64,000 nucleotides of DNA, taken from the NCBI GenBank assembly GCA_033398695.1, contig CM065814.1, forward strand, positions 108,192,501 through 108,256,500, written 5' to 3'. This document shows, piece by piece, positions 10,949 through 20,205 of the stretch (positions within the stretch are counted from its first letter, which is position 1; every line of letters begins with the position of its first letter). Under the pieces are notes generated by a model. It did not search any database. It had not been told where the DNA came from and was given only the letters and a program-made list of their open reading frames with translations. This stretch comes from Orobanche coerulescens. Taxonomy: Eukaryota > Streptophyta > Magnoliopsida > Lamiales > Orobanchaceae. The position numbers were made by a program, and so were the translations under genes.

Positions 10949-13180
10949 TGTAACACCCCAATTCACAAATGGGACATTACACGCCGTAGAACCCCCGTGA
11001 GGTCTACCAGGCTAACTCATGACACGTAAACCACAATGATAATCCAAAAGATGCACTCAAAAGTAAATAGGGTCGTGGCCTCGGCCAAAACATTTCAACA
11101 GAGTACGTGAAACATAAAGTAAATATCAATTTATTGCCCACGCAGGGGACTTAAACTAAGTTTAGAAGTAAACAGTCTAATTCCAATACTCGACAAATGC
11201 AATATCAAACATAAAAACACAGACTCGAGCCACATCATCATGCCAGCCCATCCTTTACGTGCATGTCCCGTGCCTGCTCCTCAGCTCTCCCGGTACTTGA
11301 AATGCATAAGACGCATTTCCCCCATTTAAGGGGTTAGCATTTGAATAGCTAGTGCAAGTACACCATTACACAATATTATATACATACACGATTCAACGCA
11401 AACAAATCGTTAGAGAAATCATTTTAAAAATCAATATTCCGGAATATCACATTTACAACAAAACAGTATATCAACAAGTTTTCCACATCACAATTATCCA
11501 CACTTGGTAACTCGCGACCGTACCCATTAGTATCGGCCCCCAGAGGTCCCGTCGGACCGTCCCCAGGTGAGAAACCACTTCCGCGGCCGTACCCATTAGT
11601 ATCGGCCCCGCAGGTCCGTCGAACCGTCCCCAGGTGGAAGAACATCAACGCACGCACCCAAGTCCACTTCCGTGGCCGTACCCATTAGTATTGGCCCCCA
11701 GAGGCCCCATGCCATCCCCAGGTGGAAGAGTGACCATCACAATCATTCAATAACTCGATTTACATCATTCGCATCAAAATCATACGCACATAACGGAATG
11801 TAATACATGTACTTGCCTTGGATAACACGACGTGAAGAAAATGGCGAAAGGAAAGGTTTCGGTCCGAACAATCTTCCCAACCCGTCCCTAAACACAATAA
11901 TGATATACAACCAATCTCAACAATACGAATACGAAGAAATTCATCCTAGTTCTACCCGTTGGGACAATTCATCGAACATCAAGAGTGCATAGGGAGTTGA
12001 AATCGGTCAACGGTGTAATAACGGGATTTCATCCCATCCAATAACAAGGGAACCAAGAATCACGAGTATACTATCGAAATCTAACAACAACATCGGTTAA
12101 ATCGGATTAAAAGACAAGATCACCACCAAACCCTCCCCAAATTCACACTAGGGTTCTAGGAGATTTTACCTTGATTCGAAGCCGAACAATAGATGATTTG
12201 GTGTTGTGGTGATGATATGATGCTAAGTTATACTTTCCAACCGGTGTTTGGATGAAAATCTGACGAACCCTTGCCTTGGAAGTCGCCCCGACGTGAAGAA
12301 GAGAAGAGGAATGAGAAAATGACGAAAAAAATGACTCCTGCCAGTTTATAAACTGACTGGTGTTACGGCCGTAACACCTCATCCATACGGCCGTAACTTG
12401 TGGATATTACGGCCATAATTACATGCATTTACGGCCGTAACAAGTTCTATGGATAGGTCTGGGCAAAACCGACGAAGCTCACTTACGGCCGTATGATCTA
12501 AGAGATACGGCCGTAACATTTCTTACGGCCGTAATTGGTACATTATACGCCCGTAAGTTGCTACTGGAGTCTCATGCAGGAAGAAAAACGAAGCTGGCTT
12601 ACTTACTGCATTTGAATGACTTACGGCCGTATCTCTCGAACATTACGGCCGTAACATGAGGGCTTACGGCCGTAACCTGCTACAGACAGCAGTTGTGAGA
12701 AAATAAAGCTCAACGACAACCGGATAGAATAGATACTTAACGAGTATACGAAGATTTCCTACTGATGGGATGATTACCATAATCGACACGTGGCTCCGAC
12801 TGCCCGGAGGTCAGGATAAACGAATAACAACCACAATGCCCAATATAAATCAGAATTTATAAAAATGACCCCAAACATCCGGAATTCACGATACGACGTC
12901 GGATTAACAGTCCGAAACTCACAACATGCTCAGCCCAACCATACGAACTTATGGAAATGGGAAAATGACGAAATCGAACGAGTTTAACGAGAATCGATTA
13001 CACATGCGATACAATATTACACAAGATGGAATTACGTAAAAACATTATCGAGACTCGCCCAAACGGAGAAACCCAATGAACAAAATAGATTCAGAATTCC
13101 AAAACAGTGCCAAGCAAGTTGTCCGAAACGAAAATACACCAAAAATAGAAATTACAAAAATAGAAAATGCGGATATTACA
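10949..13180 (-). repeat. 5' LTR of element A (2232 bp)
   Basis: Twin of 3801-6035. Differences are mostly single transitions. One patch differs more: at 12601-12616 a palindrome present in the other LTR (near 5456) is replaced by CTTACTTACTGCATTTG. Confidence 0.95.
12363..12676. repeat. Array of TTACGGCCGTAA palindromes in A 5' LTR
   Basis: Eleven sites remain. Relative to the other LTR one is lost (near 12601), one is decayed to ACGGCCAT (near 12406), and one is intact where the twin is decayed (near 12505). The TATA box on the minus strand lies at 12345-12353. Confidence 0.9.
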
Positions 13181-13185
13181 AAGAC

Positions 13186-14125
13186 GAGAGAGAGACAAGT
13201 GCTGGAGGAACTCAAAATCGATTAAGATTGGTCTCTTTGACACTTATCCTAATCTGTTAATATATTAGTCCGATAATTACCAATTAACTTGATAGTTATC
13301 CTAATATATTATTCGATAATTATCAATCTAATTTGATATTTATCCTAATCCAAAAATTTCGAATTTTATGATTGAGGCGGTTTAGCAAAATGAATTTTTA
13401 AATAAAATTGCAGTAAAAAGATAACTTCGAGACGCCGAGACATTTCGCCCAAATAGACCCGACCCGAGTGGCGCCCAATCACACATCCACTCATGTCCCA
13501 CTTGTTGTTATGAACAAAAGTTTGTGCATATCACCTTATATACACATAATTCTTCTTACTTTTTCCTGATGTGGGATATGATCTCAAATCCACTTCGAAT
13601 GAGCTCACTTTGGAACATTTTATCTCATTTATAACTCAAATTATTTTGAGTGTTCTTACATGTTTTAGAAACCTCTTTCGGAATACTACGTATTCCAACT
13701 AAGCTCCACTTTAACTCGTAGTCGGGTCCACTCAAAATTGCCTCTCAAGTGGGTTGCTCAAAACAGTCCCATTTTCCTCTTTTTCCAACAGTTTCTTTCC
13801 ATACTTCGTTTATTTTTGTATTAATCAATAACCATTACATGTTGTATCTGTGTAATTCAGTATCTCTTTATTAAGTGTGTAGTGGTTAATGCAAAATATG
13901 TGAATCGTTACTAGGTGATGTTATTTTGTTATTATTCACTTATAAAAACTATTTATTATGATATCATAAGTGTACAAATAATAAACAGTGTTGTATATTT
14001 GTTCTAATAACGTGTGTTTATGTGTACAAATTTACAGCTCACGGGTGAACAGATGCAAAACTTTAGTTGAAACTGAAAATTAGTTACATGCAGATTATTC
14101 CAATGGTTTGCGTAACTTTGATTGA
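13186..14125. other. AT-rich gap; short tandem repeat at 13241-13352
   Basis: No coding region is supported. The unit CTTATCCTAAT, followed by a CGATAATTA-like block, recurs at about 13239, 13296 and 13340 with period 45-55 bp. A stretch at 13480-13700 has the look of an old promoter or LTR leader (TTATATACAC at 13538, GATGTGGGAT at 13569), but no partner was found. Confidence 0.5.
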
Positions 14126-14443
14126 CTATCTTTACCAAACGAATCTGTTATTACTGATGCCGGTAATATGATGATACTGTAAGAGACGTCATACAACCTA
14201 GATGAGATGCAAGCAGGGCATGCTAAATTATATAAATTGCTGATTGATGAGCGGAAGACGGTTTATCATAAGATCACGGAATATCTTTTTTATATTGTTA
14301 TGGTGGTGCGGGAAGGACTTTTGTATGGAGGACTTATGTTAGACCTTAAGAGGCAAGCTTGATATTGTTCTTCGTGTAGCTCTCAGTGGTATCGCTTCAC
14401 TTCTCCTTCTTAAAGGTGTAACTACAAATTCTAGATTCGGCAT
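14126..14443 (+). pseudogene. PIF1-like helicase fragment (Helitron or host PIF1 relic)
   Basis: Three short stretches in different frames line up with the N-terminal helicase region of PIF1-type helicases. LPNESVITDAGN (from 14126) is followed after a stop by ETSYNLDEMQAGHAKLY and IDERKTVYHKI. Then comes a Walker A-like YGGAGRTFVWRT (near 14303), with Arg in place of the usual Lys. After another frameshift the block VLRVALSGIASLLLLKG and NSRF follows. These are 5'-to-3' DNA helicases; plant Helitrons encode them as part of RepHel. At least two frameshifts and a stop make it dead. No Rep motif or Helitron end was seen, so a Helitron origin is only likely. Confidence 0.65.
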
Positions 14444-14486
14444 ACTGATACTATTACTGTTTGATGAGAAATTTTCATATACTAAG

Positions 14487-14978
14487 AGGGGTGTATTCAA
14501 TTCAGATTTTGGTAGATTAATAATAATCCATGGATTTTTAAAGATTTTGGCGGATTAGAAATAATGCTTGGATTAATAATAATCATCATAGAATCTTATA
14601 AAGCTGATGGAGAGTCTTCCGGATTTACAAATAGATTTTTAGAAATCCTTCAAATCTCATTGATTTTGGTGAGATTTCAAAACTTACAAAACACACTAAC
14701 AAATCCATCAAAATCCACCATTTTAATGAATCAAGAAAAATCCATGGATTTTTGAATACCCTCAAATTTTAATGGATTGTTTTAAATCCAGATTGACTAC
14801 ACCAAGATTTAAATAATATTTTGAAATCCTAATTGAATACACCAAGATTTTAAATGACATTCTGAAATCCAAATTGAATACCTCAAGATTTTAATGGATT
14901 CAAAACAATTCAAATTGAATACCCTAGGATTTCTAAAATCCAAAAAAATCCCACAAAATTCCAATTGAATACACCACT
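14487..14978. mobile_element. MITE, 492 bp, with 5-bp target duplication CTAAG
   Basis: The ends are inverted: AGGGGTGTATTCAATT at the left and AGTGGTGTATTCAATT read from the right (one mismatch). CTAAG flanks both sides (14482-14486, 14979-14983). The right half repeats the word TTGAATAC followed by ACCAAGATTTTAA several times with a period near 45-50 bp. No coding capacity. The superfamily is not settled: the 5-bp duplication fits none of the commonest MITE classes. Confidence 0.75.
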
Positions 14979-15115
14979 CTAAGATTAAGCTCGGGACTAA
15001 TTGTTGGAACTCTTCAACAAAACAAAACTTATTATTTAGTATGGGGCGCCGACGGCTGGCGACGAACAAACACTACTTCAATGCTACATGGAAAGTATAT
15101 TTTTACATTCAAAGC

Positions 15116-15285
15116 TGCTACACACACACACAAAAGCACACCTAAATGCACACTCTGCTTTGTAGGGGTTGTACCCTGCGTAGTAGGGGTTGTACCCTTA
15201 CACAACCCCTACTACCCATAAAGTAGGGTACAACCCCTACAAAGCAGGAGTGTGCATCTGTGTGTGCAATTGTGTGTGTGTAGCA
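15116..15285. mobile_element. Foldback element, 170 bp, copy 1
   Basis: Almost the whole element is one inverted repeat. TGCTACACACACACA to GCTTTGTAGGGGTTGTACCC on the left mirrors GGGTACAACCCCTACAAAGC to GTGTGTAGCA on the right. A related copy lies at 23213-23360. Both are preceded by AAAGC and followed by TTATT, so the true ends may extend a few bases. No coding capacity. Confidence 0.8.
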
Positions 15286-15876
15286 TTATTCTTTTACATT
15301 AGACATTAAAAGTTACAAAAATATATAGAACCTAGAGTGTCGAAATAATTTAATTTCATGTAAAGCTGTGATGCTCTCACTCTCTTTTTTGTCCCTTAAA
15401 ATTAAGATCGCTATCTAAATTTAAAATACAAATTAATTTAATTAAAATTAGTCTTCACAATCTTGAAATCAATGATGTATATATATATATGATTATTTAC
15501 CTATTCCGTCCTTATAATTAAATGGCTCCAAATCAGATCAGTACTAACAGTTTGAACAATTACAAATTCGTCCAAATATTTTGCTGTGTCCTCAAACTAA
15601 TTACAAGTAAATTTAAAAGTCAATGCCGAACGTGATATCAGCTCCGGGAACACACAGTAACACACACATTTGCATACATGTATGTTCTTGTCATTAAATA
15701 TTTAATGATTAATCATTTGTGAGAGAGATCTATTTATAATCGAGGTGAGTATATATGTAAATATAATTGGTGAACAAGAACATCGAGTTTCAAGAATCTT
15801 TTTTTTTCTTAATATTTTTTAAATCTTTTTTCAAGTTTTCGATTGTTTGTTCTTAAATATATTAAAATTTGTCTTA
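15286..15876. other. AT-rich gap downstream of the non-LTR element
   Basis: No gene is seen. It includes a TA microsatellite at 15477-15491 and A-rich runs (on the minus strand) at 15800-15840. These could be the 3' tail of the minus-strand non-LTR element ending at 15877, but no target duplication was found. Confidence 0.4.
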
Positions 15877-18444
15877 TTACAAGCGCATGACAGGTAAACG
15901 AGCAACAAGCTGCGCCGCAACCCCTTTTTGAATAGCAAAACCTACTCTACTAAAAATAAAATCTAGATTCTTGGAGGACGGAGAATTACTGTGGGCAACC
16001 TTTTGCACCCGATCTAGGAATCGGGTTGCCACGGGGGCAAGGGATCCAAAAGTATCAAAAGCAAAAGGCACAAACACGTGTTGATTCTCCAAACAAGCTG
16101 ATTCATGTTTAGTCACCTTTTTAGACTCCGCCTTCAAAACTGCTTGCCCAGCCACGAACCCCATGTCCCGAAACCCCACCAATGGGAACACCCCGGTGAG
16201 GTCAACACAAGCATGTTTACCACCTGCCCAACCGAATACGAGGACATTCGCCGGGCGCAGGGTGGACCTTCCTTCCAACGGGTCTGTCAGAAAATTCACA
16301 GGGGCTTCTTTCTTAGCAGAAACCCCAGCTCTCCTCAAGACGTCCCACAAGACATCCCGAACCAGGTCATGCCGGTATTTGAACCCCGGCAACTCCTTAC
16401 AGTGAAGGGTGTGCTCCCCAAATTTATCTAGACACGCCTTTTTGCAAATTAGACATGGCTCGTCTACTGGGAACAAAGGAATCATCAGCCGATATTTGAG
16501 GATTGCCCGGTATCCAATCGCCGACATATGTTGGCCAAGCCCCTCAATGGGAAGAACATCTAAAAAGTCTTGAGCATGGGCCCCTTGTAGACATTCAAGC
16601 ACTGCTGCCTGGCGCGAGAACATAGTAAACTTCTCTCCCAAAGTTTGAAGGGTTTTACTGTAAAAAGCATTCGCCAAAGTTTTTTGGGCTTTCATGGGGG
16701 TGATGTCTTTATCAGTAAAGACACTCAAGTCTAACTCAGGAAGAGAGATGTGAACGTTGTCTAGCGCAAGCTTGCAATCAGAGTCCATTCCCACAACACC
16801 ACTATTCCGTAGAATGTGGTCCTGTAACTTCCAAGACTGCACCCTAGAAGCCACGAAAGCGTAAGCTGACAAGTCCTCTGCCGAACTAAGGCCTAACCCT
16901 CCTAATCGTATTGGCATAGACGCCAACTTCCACTGGAAATCTCCAAAATATGGACCTCCACACACAACAATATCGTCTAACGCACCCCGAAGCCCCTTGT
17001 CAAAGAGGGATACAACATCAACAACAAAAGCCGGTTGATAAGTCCGGAGGCCGAACAACAACTTAGCAACACCCATGCATGAACGGAGCAAAAGAAGCTC
17101 GCTCTGGGGGTCACATAACTCCCGTAGACTCTCCATCAGGTCCACCGCTCGCTGAGCCCTTTTGACTGCCAAAGTACTAATAAAACCCTCATCTCGGCTG
17201 ACAGCTCCCCCAAGGAGTTTCACTCCCCTTGCTGGTCTCCCAATCCCACTCGGAAAGGCCCCCGACTGCACTTTTGCTCCATTACACGACGGCCAAAAGA
17301 CCTCAGTTTTCTTAATGTTAAGCACAAGGCCCAAGGTCGGTCCCTCGGCTCTAATAATATCCAAAGCCTTAGCAACTTCATTCACTTCCCCAATAATCGT
17401 CCCGTCGTCTAAGTACCAAGCATGAAAAGGGAGAGAGCAACACTCTTGCACCCTAAGAACAAACGGGTGCAAGACAAGCGCAAAAAGAAGGGGCCCGAGG
17501 GGGTCCCCCTGCTGGACTCCTGTGGTGGAACCAATATAAGTGTCCCCGACATACAATCTTGCGGTTTGGGAGTACAGAAATTGAACCCAAGGGTATATAG
17601 ATGGACAACTAGAGCACACTTCCCGCAGGAGAACCGTACGATCAACCAGGTTAAAGGCGTTAGAAAAATCAACCGTGAGCATGGCCAATGATGCATTATC
17701 ATGAAACGCATTCAAGAACCTGTTGGCGCTGTGAAGTATGGCCTCGGCCCCGTTAGGAACTCCAACCCCAAATTGATAATCTCCTAGATGACTAGTCATC
17801 TCTTTTCCAACCTTATGCATAGCGACTTTTGAGACTAACCTCCTCCAGATAGCTCCGACCGCGATAGGCCTGAACCCATTATCAGGCTTAAGCAATGGGG
17901 TTAGAGGGGCAGAGGCAATGAACTCTGCAAGGACCCTGGGGCAAAACCCTCCCAACCAAAGGTTAACCACCTCGGTAATGGACGCAAGCAAACCCGTAGC
18001 TGTCGAAGCCCCTTGTCCTGATAATGCGTCTAAGATATGTTGAGCCCTCAAACCATCCTTTCCACATGAAGTCCCTTTGGGGAAGGATTTAATACATCCC
18101 AAAACACAATCGGCATCAACCTGTAGGGCGTGTTCAGAAGGCGAGAAAGTAGGCAAGTTAGGGGGTTCCAGGATGGGATGTTTATCAATCAGGGCTTTCA
18201 AGGTGGTATCCCCAACCGGGGCAACACCAGAAGAACATAAGATCTTAACCGCAGCTGTGAAGTGCCCGTCCATCACCTTTCGCAAACATTGTTTAATACC
18301 AGCCCCTTTATCATTAGTATCTTTGACAGAAAGCCTCCCCGACGGGCGCTCTGAAGACTGGGCAAATAGGGAAAGAACGAGATCCTCCAAGCCAACCCCA
18401 TCCTTCCAAACAGCCAAAGCTCTCATGATGCTGCCACACTGCAT
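15877..18444 (-). CDS. Non-LTR retrotransposon protein: reverse transcriptase, zinc knuckle, restriction-like endonuclease region
   Basis: An 855-residue frame, open throughout. RT motifs: FRPIAVGAIWRRLVSK near 191-206, motif A VDFSNAF (D259), motif B GVQQGDPLGP (309-318), motif C YLDD (344-347), then KKTEVFWP (378-385). A cysteine-histidine cluster C664-x2-C667 with H678, H681 and C682 follows. The block R730-P-A-N then V-D748-LTG has the spacing of the R-PD-x(12-14)-D core of restriction-like endonucleases found in R2, R4 and NeSL-type elements. The catalytic Asp position reads Asn733 here, so the nuclease may be dead. Upstream, in the same frame, 18496-19197 supplies a C2H2 finger. The order finger, RT, knuckle, endonuclease separates it from ordinary plant L1-type LINEs, which have an N-terminal AP endonuclease. 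A domesticated RT gene is the alternative. Confidence 0.8.
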   Translation of the reverse strand: MQCGSIMRALAVWKDGVGLEDLVLSLFAQSSERPSGRLSVKDTNDKGAGIKQCLRKVMDGHFTAAVKILCSSGVAPVGDTTLKALIDKHPILEPPNLPTFSPSEHALQVDADCVLGCIKSFPKGTSCGKDGLRAQHILDALSGQGASTATGLLASITEVVNLWLGGFCPRVLAEFIASAPLTPLLKPDNGFRPIAVGAIWRRLVSKVAMHKVGKEMTSHLGDYQFGVGVPNGAEAILHSANRFLNAFHDNASLAMLTVDFSNAFNLVDRTVLLREVCSSCPSIYPWVQFLYSQTARLYVGDTYIGSTTGVQQGDPLGPLLFALVLHPFVLRVQECCSLPFHAWYLDDGTIIGEVNEVAKALDIIRAEGPTLGLVLNIKKTEVFWPSCNGAKVQSGAFPSGIGRPARGVKLLGGAVSRDEGFISTLAVKRAQRAVDLMESLRELCDPQSELLLLRSCMGVAKLLFGLRTYQPAFVVDVVSLFDKGLRGALDDIVVCGGPYFGDFQWKLASMPIRLGGLGLSSAEDLSAYAFVASRVQSWKLQDHILRNSGVVGMDSDCKLALDNVHISLPELDLSVFTDKDITPMKAQKTLANAFYSKTLQTLGEKFTMFSRQAAVLECLQGAHAQDFLDVLPIEGLGQHMSAIGYRAILKYRLMIPLFPVDEPCLICKKACLDKFGEHTLHCKELPGFKYRHDLVRDVLWDVLRRAGVSAKKEAPVNFLTDPLEGRSTLRPANVLVFGWAGGKHACVDLTGVFPLVGFRDMGFVAGQAVLKAESKKVTKHESACLENQHVFVPFAFDTFGSLAPVATRFLDRVQKVAHSNSPSSKNLDFIFSRVGFAIQKGVAAQLVARLPVMRL

Positions 18445-18495
18445 GGACTTACGGTTCCCGGACCTGCGTTCCTGCCGAGAAGCTGGCCTGACTAC

Positions 18496-19197
18496 CTACA
18501 ACGTGCAACGTGGCAGTAGCAAAAGCTTGACCCAAGACTCAACAGACCCCGGGGTAGCCACCACCTTATGAAGGCTCCCAGTTAACGCCTGAGCAAACGC
18601 CATTCGGCAGGTAGGCGGGATGCTCTTGACAGTCACCATAGGGATAGCAAAGACACGCTCAAGGAGAGCGCCATCGACAACTATCCCTCCACTAGAACCA
18701 TGCGCCTGATCAATCAAAGGTTGGCGGGGTTTAGGGATTCCCACTATAAAATCATATGCATCACCTGAACAAGAGGTATACCTTGCAATGCCGTCTTCAT
18801 GATGACAACCCCTACTGAGGGCATGCAGTGACATACACCTCACACACAGCCACTGGCTAAGAAACCTTAAAGCTTCTCCAACCTTTCCAAATAGAGCAGT
18901 TTCCACAGAAATGGCATCCCTCAGAACCCTTTTCCCATCATCCCAACTCAAATGGTCCCGCTTAAGGTGCCCCAACAGCCTAGAACTACCTGAGTTGTTA
19001 TATTTGCAAGAGTGGAAAAACTTAAAGGGGCACGACAGCCCTCCGCCTACTGCCACGCTTTGATGGAGCCATAGAACCCAGAGGATACAAGAAACAACAG
19101 GAACAATAACAACACAATAACCCAACTCGAGCTGAGTAAGATCCAACGTGAAAACGAAGACCGACCAAGGGAGGAGAAGCAACCTGGAGTTGCCCAA
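18496..19197 (-). pseudogene. N-terminal part of the non-LTR protein with C2H2 finger (separated by one stop)
   Basis: It is in the same frame as 15877-18444; only one TAG (18496-18498) separates them, and 17 sense codons lie between that stop and the first Met of the long frame. A finger-like block starts at SCPFKFFHSCKY and ends GHLKRDHLS, matching the single C2H2 finger that precedes RT in R2-type proteins, where it helps bind target DNA. A second Cys-rich patch, CVRCMSLHALSRGCHHEDG, follows. The first 40 residues are hydrophobic and may not be translated; another ATG, near 19070 in a different frame, starts MAPSKRGS but closes after 16 codons. The nonsense codon probably disables the element. 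Confidence 0.65.
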
Positions 19198-19689
19198 ACC
19201 CCCCAGAATGAAGCTGTCAAAATTCTAAGTTACATATTTTGAGCAATTAATATTGTGGGTTCCGGTAGTTCAAGCAACAGTGGAAGAGCACCCATTCAAG
19301 CGAGATTATTGATTCCAGTAGTAACAGACGTGATAGAACAGCGGTACCAGCGAGATGGGTAGAGGCTGTGCTGTGGTTCGAACAGACGTGGGGGAGCAGC
19401 CAACCTTTTCCCGAGCGAGATTGGTGGTTCCGGTGGTTCGAACAGACTGGCTCCGATGAGAAATTGTTGGAAATCGAGGAGCGAATGAGAAGATTCGTTT
19501 CGGAGACGAGATTCGAGCGAGAGGAGCGAATGAGAAGATTCGCGGCGGTGCCGATGGGGTTCTTGACCGGCGAATGAGAAGATTCGCGGCGGTACTTTCA
19601 CAAAGAAGGGATGGATATTGTATGTAGCAGTGGATCTTTAATCTGAGAACAATAGGTTAGTCAAAATGTTAGAGAGAGAGGGGGAGGAG
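19198..19689. other. Gap with short direct repeats, upstream of the non-LTR element
   Basis: No gene is supported. The word GCGAATGAGAAGATTCG occurs three times (about 19482, 19526 and 19572), twice followed by CGGCGGT. TGGTTCGAACAGAC occurs twice (about 19374 and 19434). It may be the 5' UTR or promoter of the minus-strand non-LTR element. The 3' end of this stretch is the left target duplication of the hAT element (19682-19689). Confidence 0.5.
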
Positions 19690-20205
19690 TAGACGTGCTG
19701 CCGGGCCGAAACCGCCGGTTTCGGGCCTCGCACCGGCGGTCCTCGGTCCCCAAAACAAAGGACCGAGCCCGGACCGTAAACTAGCCCGACCGCCCGTGCC
19801 GGGCTAGAAACCCGCCGGTCCAGAGCCGGACTAAAACCGGCAGGCCGGCCGCCACTTTTTTTTTTTTTAACTTTTATTATTATTATTTTTATTTTATTCT
19901 TGTATATTTATTACTTTTATGAATAGAAAATGATAATTCTTAATGTTTTGATTTTTTTTAAATATTTAAAAACTCATTAAATTGTTGAAAAATAAATAAG
20001 AAAAATTATAACAAATAAGTTTGCATTAAGAATGAGGAAAATTACAAATGAATAAGGACACAATAATTTTGCAAATAAATAAGGACACAATAATTTTGCA
20101 TTAAAAATGAGGAAAAATACAACAAATAAGTTAAGCACAATTTAAGGAGTTTTACACTTGAATTCTTGAAATGAAAAAATAATAATAATAAAGGACCTGA
20201 GCTCT

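Larger units (their letters stand above)
3801..13180 (-). mobile_element. Element A: nearly intact Ty3/gypsy retrotransposon (chromovirus, Tekay/Del-like)
   Basis: A complete LTR retrotransposon on the minus strand: LTRs at 3801-6035 and 10949-13180, each starting TG and ending CA, and a perfect 5-bp target duplication AAGAC (3796-3800 and 13181-13185). The primer site for initiator tRNA-Met lies at 10932-10944 and the polypurine tract at 6036-6053. The internal region encodes gag, protease, reverse transcriptase, RNase H, integrase and a C-terminal chromodomain-like tail, in the gypsy order. Coding damage is slight: a frameshift in the gag N terminus and one stop at 8591-8593. By eye the two LTRs differ at roughly 45 sites (about 2%), mostly transitions. 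Assignment to the Tekay/Del branch rests on the protein motifs and long LTRs, not on a tree. Confidence 0.95.
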
